Positions 52,031 through 60,567 of a DNA stretch of 64,000 nt are shown here, piece after piece. Source of the stretch: an uncultured Clostridia bacterium (GTDB taxonomy: Bacteria > Bacillota > Clostridia > UBA1381); assembly GCA_934454145.1 (NCBI GenBank), contig CAKSFT010000004.1:197054-261053 (forward strand), given 5' to 3'. Position 1 is the first letter of the stretch. Each line of letters opens with the position of its first letter. Position numbers and translations under genes: made by a program. The notes beneath the pieces were generated by a model. The model was given only the letters and a program-made list of their open reading frames with translations. It ran no database searches and was not told where the DNA came from.

Positions 52031-53356
52031 TCAAAGGTTGTTGATGTCCTTTGTTATGTTTTCAATGTCGCGTTTCAGATTCGGGTCTTTTTTTATCATC
52101 AGTGCAATTTTGTCCACGGCATACATGATTGTAGTCCTGTCGCGGTTGCCGATAATCCTGCCTATCATCGTGAAGTTCAGGTCTGTCATGCTTTTGCATA
52201 CATACATCGCAATCTGGCGCGGCATGGCAAACATTTTTTGCTTTGATTTTCCCGTTATGTCGGTGATTCCTATGTTATAATAAGAAGCGACTGTTTCGAT
52301 AATCTTGTCGGGTGTGATTTTTATAAGGTCCTCATCGGGGAGGATTGAACGCAGAATATAATCTGCCGTTTCTATGTCTATTTCTTTGTGGCTTATCCCT
52401 GCATAAGAAATTATTTTTGAAAGCGCACCTTCAAGCTCTCTGATGTTTGAGTCGATTCTTTCCGCAATATATGATAAAACGTCTTCGTCTATAAAAATAT
52501 TTCTGCTTTCGGCTTTCTTTTTTAATATAGCCATTCTTGTTTCATAGTTCGGGATTGTTATGTCTATGCACAACCCCCACTCAAATCTGTTTCTCAGGCG
52601 TTCTTCCAAAATCACCAAATCACGCGGCTTGCGGTCGCTTGTCAGCACAATCTGCTTGTTGTTCATATATAGCTCGTTGAATGTGTGGAAAAATTCTTCC
52701 TGAGAACCTTCTTTTCCTTCAATAAATTGTACGTCATCCACCAAAAGTACGTCAATATCTCTGTACCTTCTCCTGAAAGATTCCATGTTTTTGTCACGCA
52801 AAGAGCTTATCATGTCGTTTGTAAAACGTTCGCTTGTGACATAAAGAACAGAGGTGCCCGGGGAATTCTTTAAGATTTCGTTGCCGATTGCGTGCATAAG
52901 ATGTGTTTTGCCAAGCCCGGAATTACCGTATAAAAACAGCGGATTGTTGCCCTGGCCGGGATATTTTGCAACGCTCATCGCGACAGCTGTGGCGTGTTCA
53001 TTTGAAGAACCTACGACAAAATTATCGAAGGTGTAGCGCGGATTCAGCCCCGATTCGTTTTTTGCGGGTGCGTTTTCCTGTTTTTTTGGTTCTTCTGTCT
53101 TTTTTTCCGGTTCCCCCACTATGATGTCAAGCCGTGCCGGCTTGCCTGTTATTTTTGCAATTGATTTTTCTATACTGCTTCTGTATCGCAGCTCAATCAT
53201 GTTTTTGATTAAAGAGGTGGAAACCGAAATACTTAGGATTCCATTTTTGAAATCTATCGGCTTTGCCTCTTTTATATAAGTGTTGTATCCGACCATAGAG
53301 CCGGAGTCATTTCGTATATAGGACAGAGAATAGTCCCATATTTCTTCTACATTCAT
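52031..53356 (-). CDS. dnaA: Chromosomal replication initiator DnaA
   Basis: 441 residues. Domain I is at residues 1-80, a variable linker follows (EPEKKTEEPKKQENAPAKN), then the AAA+ domain with FLYGNSGLGKTHLMHAIGN (Walker A) and VLLVDDVQFIEGKEG (Walker B). The C terminus has the DnaA-box-binding helix-turn-helix; MIGRIIGNRDRTTIMYAVDK takes the place of the usual GGRDHTT loop, with G-N-R-D-R-T-T. GGGAGGATAAGGG precedes ATG. It starts 260 bases from rnhA. Confidence 0.97.
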   Translation of the reverse strand: MNVEEIWDYSLSYIRNDSGSMVGYNTYIKEAKPIDFKNGILSISVSTSLIKNMIELRYRSSIEKSIAKITGKPARLDIIVGEPEKKTEEPKKQENAPAKNESGLNPRYTFDNFVVGSSNEHATAVAMSVAKYPGQGNNPLFLYGNSGLGKTHLMHAIGNEILKNSPGTSVLYVTSERFTNDMISSLRDKNMESFRRRYRDIDVLLVDDVQFIEGKEGSQEEFFHTFNELYMNNKQIVLTSDRKPRDLVILEERLRNRFEWGLCIDITIPNYETRMAILKKKAESRNIFIDEDVLSYIAERIDSNIRELEGALSKIISYAGISHKEIDIETADYILRSILPDEDLIKITPDKIIETVASYYNIGITDITGKSKQKMFAMPRQIAMYVCKSMTDLNFTMIGRIIGNRDRTTIMYAVDKIALMIKKDPNLKRDIENITKDINNL

Positions 53357-53539
53357 CCCTTATCCTCCCGTATATTTTATTCCTTTACATATCAAATACA
53401 TATCCACATTATATAATACTACATTTTTTTATATTTTTCAATTGGAAATCTTATATTTTTTAAAATTTTTACCTTTGTGATAAATTTTTATTATTTTATT
53501 TAACAATACTTATAAAAAAAATATTGATTCTTATTTCGG

Positions 53540-53568
53540 TTGACATTTAAAACAAAATATTATAAAAT
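53540..53568 (+). promoter_or_regulatory. Promoter of rnhA
   Basis: TTGACA (53540-53545), 17-base spacer, TAAAAT (53563-53568). Confidence 0.65.
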
Positions 53569-53616
53569 AACAAAATAGAATCAAATGCCGTATATGGCGG
53601 CGGAACGGAGAAAATT

Positions 53617-54201
53617 TTGAAAAAATATTATGCTGTAAAAGAAGGAAAAAAGATAGGGATATATGAGAGCTGGGAGGAATGTCAAAAGCAGGTTTTGGGG
53701 TATTCGGGCGCTGTTTTCAAAAGTTTTCTAAGCCGCGCGGATGCGGAAAATTTTGTCAAAGGCGAAGAAAAGAAAGAGGAAAGAAGAAAAAATTATGCCT
53801 ATGTTGACGGCAGTTTTTCAAAGGAAAGCTTTGAATTTTCTTTTGGCGCTGTGATATTTTCCGGGGGCGAGGTTTTGGAATTTTCGCAAAAATTTTCCGA
53901 CCCCGGGCTTTGTGAAATGCGCAATGTCGCAGGGGAAATCAAGGGTGCAGAATTTGTGATGAAATATTGTCTTGCACATGACATAAAAGAAATTGACATA
54001 TATTATGACTATATGGGTATTGAAAAATGGTGCACCGGGGAATGGAAGGCAAATAAAGAGGGCACCGTGTTATACCGCGATTTTTATAAAAGTATCTGTG
54101 ACAAACTGAAGGTTAATTTTATAAAGGTAAAAGGACATTCCGGTGACAAATACAACGATTTGGCAGATTCTCTTGCCAAGGCGGCGCTGGGGATAAAATA
54201 A
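53617..54201 (+). CDS. rnhA: Ribonuclease HI with N-terminal viroplasmin (RNase H1-type hybrid-binding) domain
   Basis: 194 residues. Residues 1-48 are the caulimovirus-viroplasmin-like domain (YYAVKEGKKIGIYESWEECQ) that binds RNA-DNA hybrids. Residues 60-194 are RNase H: AYVDGSF (first catalytic Asp), EIKGAEFVM (Glu) and DIYYDYMGIEKW (Asp), ending in VKGHSGDKYNDLAD (the His and last Asp). It removes RNA from hybrids. It starts with TTG, with CGGAG seven bases upstream. A bidirectional terminator follows. Confidence 0.93.
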   Translation: MKKYYAVKEGKKIGIYESWEECQKQVLGYSGAVFKSFLSRADAENFVKGEEKKEERRKNYAYVDGSFSKESFEFSFGAVIFSGGEVLEFSQKFSDPGLCEMRNVAGEIKGAEFVMKYCLAHDIKEIDIYYDYMGIEKWCTGEWKANKEGTVLYRDFYKSICDKLKVNFIKVKGHSGDKYNDLADSLAKAALGIK

Positions 54202-54229
54202 AAAAACAGGTCATATTGACCTGTTTTTT
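54201..54229. terminator. Bidirectional terminator between rnhA and the immunity-like gene
   Basis: AAAAAACAGGTCA and TGACCTGTTTTTT pair perfectly around TAT. The left arm overlaps the last base of the rnhA stop. It serves both converging genes. Confidence 0.95.
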
Positions 54230-54252
54230 TATTTTATAATAATGAAATATTT

Positions 54253-54510
54253 TTATTGTTGGGAATCAATATTGTTATTATTTATGTTTTCATTTTTAAA
54301 TGCCCAGATTAAGGCTATTACCCAACCTATAAAAGACCAGCCTAAAAATATATTTAATATAAGTATCTGTGTTTTTTGACTGTGTTTTCTTATATTTGCA
54401 ACGATTGTTGGTATAATATATATTGCTAAAAATATAATTGAAATTATTACTATAGAAATTATTGTAATTAAAGACGAAGATAAAGTCGAAGTTTGAGCTG
54501 CTGCTTCCAT
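54253..54510 (-). CDS. Superinfection immunity family protein (small two-helix membrane protein)
   Basis: 85 residues. Two transmembrane helices flank a basic loop: IISIVIISIIFLAIYIIPTI, then IVANIRKHSQKTQILILN, then FLGWSFIGWVIALIWAFKNE. The LGWSFIGWVIALIWA segment is the signature of the T4 Imm-like superinfection immunity family, widespread in bacteria outside phages with unclear role. GGAGT precedes the ATG. It lies 13 bases after uraA and may share its transcript. Confidence 0.82.
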   Translation of the reverse strand: MEAAAQTSTLSSSLITIISIVIISIIFLAIYIIPTIVANIRKHSQKTQILILNIFLGWSFIGWVIALIWAFKNENINNNNIDSQQ

Positions 54511-54523
54511 ATTTTAACTCCTT

Positions 54524-55924
54524 TTATTTAATCTTTGTATGTCTTGTTCCTTCTGTCACGGCAAAGTCTATCCCTGTGTCAGATTCTGCCGGGTCTTCGG
54601 TTTTAAACTCATAGTCGTTCCCCGGGAGGATTGCGTTCATCACGATGCCGAGGATTGCAGCGATTGCAAGACCTGTGAGTGTAATTGTTGCGCCGCCGAC
54701 GGGGATTATAATACCGCCGACAGAGTTGAAGCCGAGTGCGGAAACAAGGATTGTTGCGGTGATGATGACATTTCTGCTCTTTGTCAGGTTAACCTTGTTT
54801 TCGATGAGGTTTCTTGCACCGATTGCGGAAATCATTCCGTAGAGTATCAGTGAGATACCGCCGATGACTGCCGACGGAATCAGGTTTATGCAGTCAGCAA
54901 TCTTTGGTGAGAAGGAAAGAATAACAGCAAATACAGCCGCGATTCTGATTACTCTCGGGTCGTAAACCTTTGAAAGTGCAAGCACGCCTGTGTTTTCACC
55001 GTAAGTTGTGTTTGCCGGGCCGCCGAATACGGCAGAAAGCGAGGTTGCAAGACCATCGCCGAGGAGTGTTCTGTGGAGTCCCGGGTCTGCCATATAGTTT
55101 ATGCCGACTGTAGAGCTTATCGCAGAAATGTCGCCGATGTGTTCCATCATGGAGGCGATTGCGATAGGTGCGATTGCTATGATTGCGTTGATTGCTTTTG
55201 CAGAATCTGTGACAGCAAACACAGTCTGGCTCATCTTTATCGGGAAACCAACAATCGGCGCTTCTTTGAGTGCCTGTATTTTTGCGGCGTCAAAAACTTC
55301 AAATCCGCACAATTGCAGTATAACGGAAAATGCACATGCAATTATGATTCCCAAAAGAATCGGTATAATCTTTGCCATGCCTTTTCCCCATATGTTAAAG
55401 GCAACAACAGTGGCAAAAGCAACGATTGCTATAATCCAGTTTGTCTGGCAATTTTGTATTGCAGAAGAAGATAATATAAGACCGATTGAAATAATTATTG
55501 GACCTGTCACAACGGGAGGGAAGAATCTCATAACCCGTTTTACATTGAATATCTTGAAAAGAAGAGCCAAAACCAAATATAAAAGACCTGCACACATGAC
55601 ACCGAGTGCGGCATAGGGAAGCATCTCAAGATTTGAAGAACCGTCGGCAAGCTTTGGTGCAACGGCTGCATATCCGCCCAAAAATGCGAATGACGAACCC
55701 AAAAATGCCGGAACTTTAAATTTTGTCAAAAGATGAAACAAAAGCGTCCCAAGCCCTGCCATCAAAAGTGTGGTGGAAATGTCCAGCCCTGTCAGAAGCG
55801 GAACCAGCACCGTCGCCCCGAACATCGCAAAGGTGTGCTGAAGTCCGAGAATAAGCATACGCGGTATGCCCAACTGTCTGGCATCATAAATGCCGTTTTC
55901 CCCGATTGTTGTTTTCTTTTTCAT
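54524..55924 (-). CDS. uraA: Uracil permease (NCS2 family)
   Basis: 466 residues with about 14 transmembrane segments. LGLQHTFAMFGATVLVPLLT at the start, MMEHIGDISAISSTVG and the GPANTTYGENTGVLALSKVY block near residue 290 match UraA/PyrP, which take up uracil with protons. The Asn-Thr-Thr-Tyr-Gly-Glu stretch distinguishes uracil permeases from xanthine ones. ATG 55924 follows AAGGAGGAG. A leader of about 140 bases precedes it. Confidence 0.9.
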   Translation of the reverse strand: MKKKTTIGENGIYDARQLGIPRMLILGLQHTFAMFGATVLVPLLTGLDISTTLLMAGLGTLLFHLLTKFKVPAFLGSSFAFLGGYAAVAPKLADGSSNLEMLPYAALGVMCAGLLYLVLALLFKIFNVKRVMRFFPPVVTGPIIISIGLILSSSAIQNCQTNWIIAIVAFATVVAFNIWGKGMAKIIPILLGIIIACAFSVILQLCGFEVFDAAKIQALKEAPIVGFPIKMSQTVFAVTDSAKAINAIIAIAPIAIASMMEHIGDISAISSTVGINYMADPGLHRTLLGDGLATSLSAVFGGPANTTYGENTGVLALSKVYDPRVIRIAAVFAVILSFSPKIADCINLIPSAVIGGISLILYGMISAIGARNLIENKVNLTKSRNVIITATILVSALGFNSVGGIIIPVGGATITLTGLAIAAILGIVMNAILPGNDYEFKTEDPAESDTGIDFAVTEGTRHTKIK

Positions 55925-56067
55925 TTGAAAACTCCTCCTTAATTTAATATGTAGTTTTAAGACATGAAAATAGACTTGCCCAAAAGCGCAGAACAAGTCA
56001 TTCATAAAGTCAACACATTTTTTCTGTATCGCTTTTTCATATCTTTTTTTGCCGTTTTCACGGCATT
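55925..56067 (-). promoter_or_regulatory. Unassigned structured leader of uraA
   Basis: The minus-strand leader can form a GCCG-TGAAAA-CGGC hairpin near its 5' end and a longer stem (GACTTG / CAAGTC, flanked by ATGAA / TTCAT at 55963-56006). It shows no PyrR-binding loop or purine riboswitch core that I recognise. Confidence 0.45.
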
Positions 56068-56073
56068 TTTTCT

Positions 56074-56102
56074 ATTATACATTATAAAGCCCAAAATGTC
56101 AA
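56074..56102 (-). promoter_or_regulatory. Sigma-A promoter of uraA
   Basis: Minus strand: TTGACA (56097-56102), 17-base spacer, TATAAT (56074-56079). Confidence 0.9.
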
Positions 56103-56166
56103 CAGTTTATTTTCCATTTCTACATTTTTTTTGCGGAAAATTAGCATATAAATTTGTAATAAAAAA

Positions 56167-56189
56167 AAACCGCAGTTTTATACTGCGGT
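56167..56189 (-). terminator. Terminator hairpin, direct repeat 1, left of the MITE-like element
   Basis: AACCGCAG-TTTTATA-CTGCGGTT, with a T run on the minus strand after it. It repeats at 56446-56468 with one change, and the inserted element lies between. Confidence 0.88.
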
Positions 56190-56445
56190 TCAGCGTGTCG
56201 ATAAACCTATCGGCACGCTGACATACGTTGAAAAAAATCTGTTCGGCGCGCACTTGCCGGCGTACAAAGGTACGTTAGAGGGCGCGCCGGACGGAAACAA
56301 GCAAAAGTCCCGAAATTTCGGGGCTTAGAGGTCGATTCAATCAAATATCTGATTTGATTGTGATTTGCTTTTGAATCAAAACCCATTTAATTAATGTGAT
56401 AAAAATTATAGCTTGCTTGTGGTTGACCAACTTTTTCGACAGTCT
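56190..56445. mobile_element. 256-bp MITE-like element inserted in the prfB terminator
   Basis: Ends CAGCGTGTCGATAAA and TTTTTCGACAGTCTG are inverted copies (12 of 15 bases). 23-base direct repeats flank it (56167-56189 and 56446-56468, 22 of 23 identical). Inside are several hairpins: CAGCGTG-TCGATA, GGCGCGC/GCGCGCC, CCCGAAATTTCGGG and CAATCAAAT/ATTTGATTG. No reading frame is present. Confidence 0.72.
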
Positions 56446-56473
56446 GAACCGCAGTTTTATACTGTGGTTTTCC

Positions 56474-57590
56474 TCAGTTTAGTTGTCCAAGGCTTGCCTT
56501 TTTCAGATATTCGTTTATAAATCCGTTTAAATCCCCGTCCATGACAGCGTTGATGTTTCCCATTTCATAGCCTGTCCTGTGGTCTTTGACAAGATTGTAG
56601 GGGTGGAAAACATAAGAACGAATCTGGCTTCCCCAGGCGATTTCTTTTTGTACGCCCTTTATGTCCTCGATTTTTTCTTTTTGCTGTTGTTCTGCAATTT
56701 CCGCAAGCTTTGATTTCAGCATACGCATTGCATATTCTCTGTTTTGGTGCTGAGAACGCTGTGTCTGACATGAAACAACAACCCCTGTCGGGATATGTGT
56801 TATGCGGATTGCGGAATCGGTTTTGTTGATGTGCTGACCACCGGCGCCGCTTGCACGGTATGTATCCACGCGCAAATCCTCGGCACGGATATTTATTTCC
56901 ACGTCATCGTCGATTTCCGGCATAACTTCTATGGAAGCAAAAGAAGTGTGGCGCCTTCCCGATGCGTCAAAAGGCGAGATTCTCACCAGTCGGTGCACGC
57001 CTTTTTCGGCTTTCAGATATCCGTATGCATTAAGCCCCGATATCATGATTGTTGCGCTTTTTATGCCGGCATCGTCACCGGGGAGAATGTCCAGTGTGGA
57101 ACAGGTGTATCCGTTTTTTTGTGCATACATCTGATACATTCTCAAAAGCATTTCACACCAGTCCTGCGCCTCTGTGCCGCCGGCGCCGGCGTGGAAAGTC
57201 ATGATTGCGTTCTTTTTGTCATAAGGCCCGGAAAGAAGTGTTTCGAGCGTCATTTTTTCAAGCTCTGATTCTACGCTTTCCACAGATTTTTTTATTTCGG
57301 AAAGCATGCTTTCGTCATTCTCTTCGTCTGCAAGCTCTATAAGAGTCAGCGTGTCCTCCCAAGAGCTTTTGAGGTTGTTATATCTTTCAACCTTGTCTTT
57401 GAGCTGTTTTGTTTTCTGCAAAATTTTTTGGGAATTTTCCATGTCGTCCCAAAAGTCGGGTGCGGTGCTTTTTTCTTCCAGTTCTTTTATCTCTTTTTCT
57501 GTGCCGGCAATGTCAAAGTGAATCCCTCAAATCCAAAATGCCTTTTTCCATTCCCTCCAGTTGGAGTTTATACTGTTCGTATTCTAACAT
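56474..57590 (-). CDS. prfB: Peptide chain release factor 2, with programmed +1 frameshift
   Basis: 371 residues when joined. Codons 1-25 run from ATG 57590 to an in-frame TGA at 57513-57515. The context AGG GAT TCA CTT TGA C is the classic RF2 site: a Shine-Dalgarno-like GAGGG, then CUU before UGA-C. Slipping +1 at CTT restores the long frame (GAC ATT GCC...) for 346 more residues. That frame has the GGQ motif (RASGAGGQHINKTDSA) and the SPF anticodon-like motif (RISPFDASG). Low RF2 favours the slip, so it autoregulates. Confidence 0.95.
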
Positions 57591-57627
57591 TTTTTCACTT
57601 CCTTTTAGAAATAGTATAAAAATTATG

Positions 57628-57653
57628 TCAGCAAGCGCATGTGCGCTTGCTGA
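57628..57653 (-). terminator. Terminator of secA
   Basis: TCAGCAAGCGCA and TGCGCTTGCTGA pair perfectly around TG, and ATAATTTTTA follows on the minus strand. It lies 20 bases after the secA stop. Confidence 0.9.
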
Positions 57654-57672
57654 TATAATTTTAACCAATGTA

Positions 57673-60393
57673 TTATTTTCCGCAGCAGTGCTTGTATTTT
57701 TTGCCGCTGCCGCATGGGCACGGGTCGTTTCTGCCCGGCTCTTTCTTTGCCTTTTGCGGCTGATTGCCCAGAGAACCGTCACTGCCGGTGTCAATCGGCT
57801 TTGCAACCTGTTCGCGCTTGATTTCCTGCACTCTCGGTTTTGCAAAAATGAGATATCTTACCGTGTCGCGCTTGATTGCTTCTCTCATTCCGTCATAAAG
57901 CTCGCTTGCAACATTTCTGTATTCTATGACAGGGTCGTGCTGTCCGTATGCGCGCAAACCTATCTCACGTTTAACGTGTTCCATTTCGTCCAGATGGTCC
58001 ATCCAGAGTGTGTCAACAACACGCAGCATTATGACGCGCTCAAGCTCACGCATGTTTTCGCCAAAAAGCTCTTCCTGTTCGCTGTAACGTTTCTTTGCAA
58101 TTTCGATGAGGCGCTCTCTGATGTCTTCTTTTGTGATGGTGTCAAGTTCTTTTTGTTCAATGACAAATTCGCCGCGTGCGTCCAATGTTCTGTTTGCAAA
58201 GTCTGTGAGTGCCGCCGTGTTCCAGTCCTCCGGAATGTCGGAGATGCCGATGTAGTCATCAATTGCGGAATCAATGACGGATTCAAGCATGTTTTGTATT
58301 GTTCCGCTTATATCCTCACCGTCAAGCACTGCCTGGCGCTGCGCATATATGATTTTACGCTGTTCGTTCAGAACTTCGTCATACTGAAGGACATGTTTAC
58401 GTGAGTCAAAATGACGTCCCTCAAGGTTTTTCTGTGCATTTTCTATGGATTTGTTGAGGATTTTTGCCTCAATCGGCTGGTCGTCCTCAAGCCCAAGTGT
58501 TTCCACCATTTTCTTCACTCGGTCGGAACCGAATATACGCATGAGGTCGTCCTCAAGCGAGAGGAAGAATTTCGAAACACCGGGGTCGCCCTGACGTCCG
58601 GCACGTCCTCTGAGCTGGTTGTCAATACGTCTTGACTCGTGGCGCTCCGTGCCTATGATGTAGAGTCCGCCGGCTTTGATGACCTCTTCGTGCTCGTCCT
58701 TCAGTTCGTCCTTATATTTTTTCAGGTATTCCTGATAAATTCTTCTTGCTTCTATGATTTCTTCGTTGTCGGTGTCGGCATAGCCTGTCGCCTCGACAAT
58801 AAGCTCTTCGGGCATTTCCATTTTGACAAGCTCATGCTTTGCCATATATTCGGCATTTCCGCCGAGGATAATATCGGTGCCTCGTCCCGCCATGTTTGTC
58901 GCAATTGTGACAGCGCCTTTTTTACCTGCCTGTGCAACAATTTCCGCTTCTCTTGCGTGGAACTTTGCGTTCAAGACCTCGTGCTTTATTCCCTGTTTCT
59001 TCAAAAGTCCGGACAAAAGCTCTGACTTGTCTATGTTTACGGTGCCGACAAGGACTGGCTGTCCTTTTTCGTGGCACGCTTTTATCTGTTCTATAACAGC
59101 GTGGAATTTGCCCATTTCGGTTTTATAAACCGCGTCATGCTCGTCTATTCTGATGACAGGCTTGTTTGTCGGCACTTCCACAACGTCAAGATGATATATT
59201 TCCTGGAATTCTGTTTCTTCTGTCAAAGCCGTACCTGTCATACCCGAAAGCTTGTTGTACAGGCGGAAATAATTCTGGAAAGTGATTGTCGCAAGGGTTT
59301 TGCTTTCTCTTTCGACAGACACGCCTTCCTTTGCCTCGATTGCCTGGTGAAGGCCGTCGGAATAGCGTCTTCCCGGCATGATACGCCCGGTAAATTCGTC
59401 AACAATCATGACTTGTCCGTCTTTTACCACATACTGCTGGTCGCGGTGCATAACGCCGTTTGCGTGCAGCGCCTGGTTGATGTGGTGCTGAATCTTCATG
59501 TTTTCCGGGTCGGAAAGGTTGTCTATCTTGAATGCGCGTTCTGCCTTTGCGATGCCGCGGTCGGTCAGCGCCGCAGTCTTTGCCTTTTCGTCCACGATGT
59601 AGTCGGCGTCCACGTCTTCGTCCAGCTGTTTGTCGTCATGTTCTGTCACGACAAGTTTTTTCAGGCTTTTTACAAAAAGGTCGGCAACCTTGTAGAGGTC
59701 TGTCGCCTCCCCGCCCATGCCGGATATGATAAGAGGTGTCCTCGCCTCGTCTATCAGGATTGAGTCAACCTCGTCCACAATTGCATAGTTGTGTCCGCGC
59801 TGCACCATTTCTTCCTTGTATGTGACCATGTTGTCACGCAGATAGTCAAAGCCCAGCTCGTTGTTTGTGCCATAGGTGATGTCTGCCGCATAAGCCGCGC
59901 GCCTTTGGTCGTTTGAAAGTTCGTGTATGATAAGCCCCACTTCAAGCCCCAAAAAACGGTAAACCTTTCCCATCCATTCACTGTCGCGCTTTGCAAGGTA
60001 ATCGTTTACGGTAACGATATGTACGCCCTTGCCTGTCAGTGCATTGAGGTATGCCGGGAGTGTGGAAACAAGCGTCTTACCTTCACCTGTTTTCATTTCC
60101 GCAATACGCCCCTGATGCAGAACAATGCCGCCTATCACCTGGACAGGGAAATGCTTCATGCCAAGCACTCTCCAGCTTGCCTCGCGCATAACCGCAAAAG
60201 CTTCCGGGAGGAGGTCGTCAAGTGTTTCTCCGTTTTTCAGTCGTTCTTTAAATTCAGCGGTTTTTGCCTTCAGTTCCGCGTCGGACAGCTTTTGCATATC
60301 CGGGTCCAGCGCAAGAACCTTGTCGGCAATCGGGCGCACTCTTTTAAGCTCGCGCTCAGAGTATGTCCCAAATATTTTGTCGAATAATCCCAT
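57673..60393 (-). CDS. secA: Preprotein translocase motor SecA
   Basis: 906 residues, usual SecA length. MKTGEGKTLVSTLPAYLNAL is Walker A, IVDEVDSILIDEARTPLIIS the DEAD-like Walker B, and GRAGRQGDPGVSKFFLSLED a helicase motif. The C-terminal zinc site CPCGSGKKYKHCC binds SecB or ribosomes. It drives Sec-dependent export of the many signal-peptide proteins here. ATG 60393 has AGGAG eight bases upstream; the GTG at 60402 is too close. prfB follows, the conserved secA-prfB order of Firmicutes. Confidence 0.97.
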   Translation of the reverse strand: MGLFDKIFGTYSERELKRVRPIADKVLALDPDMQKLSDAELKAKTAEFKERLKNGETLDDLLPEAFAVMREASWRVLGMKHFPVQVIGGIVLHQGRIAEMKTGEGKTLVSTLPAYLNALTGKGVHIVTVNDYLAKRDSEWMGKVYRFLGLEVGLIIHELSNDQRRAAYAADITYGTNNELGFDYLRDNMVTYKEEMVQRGHNYAIVDEVDSILIDEARTPLIISGMGGEATDLYKVADLFVKSLKKLVVTEHDDKQLDEDVDADYIVDEKAKTAALTDRGIAKAERAFKIDNLSDPENMKIQHHINQALHANGVMHRDQQYVVKDGQVMIVDEFTGRIMPGRRYSDGLHQAIEAKEGVSVERESKTLATITFQNYFRLYNKLSGMTGTALTEETEFQEIYHLDVVEVPTNKPVIRIDEHDAVYKTEMGKFHAVIEQIKACHEKGQPVLVGTVNIDKSELLSGLLKKQGIKHEVLNAKFHAREAEIVAQAGKKGAVTIATNMAGRGTDIILGGNAEYMAKHELVKMEMPEELIVEATGYADTDNEEIIEARRIYQEYLKKYKDELKDEHEEVIKAGGLYIIGTERHESRRIDNQLRGRAGRQGDPGVSKFFLSLEDDLMRIFGSDRVKKMVETLGLEDDQPIEAKILNKSIENAQKNLEGRHFDSRKHVLQYDEVLNEQRKIIYAQRQAVLDGEDISGTIQNMLESVIDSAIDDYIGISDIPEDWNTAALTDFANRTLDARGEFVIEQKELDTITKEDIRERLIEIAKKRYSEQEELFGENMRELERVIMLRVVDTLWMDHLDEMEHVKREIGLRAYGQHDPVIEYRNVASELYDGMREAIKRDTVRYLIFAKPRVQEIKREQVAKPIDTGSDGSLGNQPQKAKKEPGRNDPCPCGSGKKYKHCCGK

Positions 60394-60567
60394 AAGTTTC
60401 ACTCCTATATAAATTAAAAAAATAAAACATCCATTTTAATGAACAGCATTAAAATGCCATTATAATGTATATTATAACACATAATTTTTGAAAATACCAC
60501 TGTTTTTTTGTGAATTTTCTGTTAAAAAAACAAAGAAACTTATTTGTTTTATATTATGTCACAAAAA

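Noticed and set aside
54253..54510. The superinfection immunity-like gene as evidence of a prophage.
   Set aside because: No phage genes are nearby, and this family is common in ordinary bacterial chromosomes.
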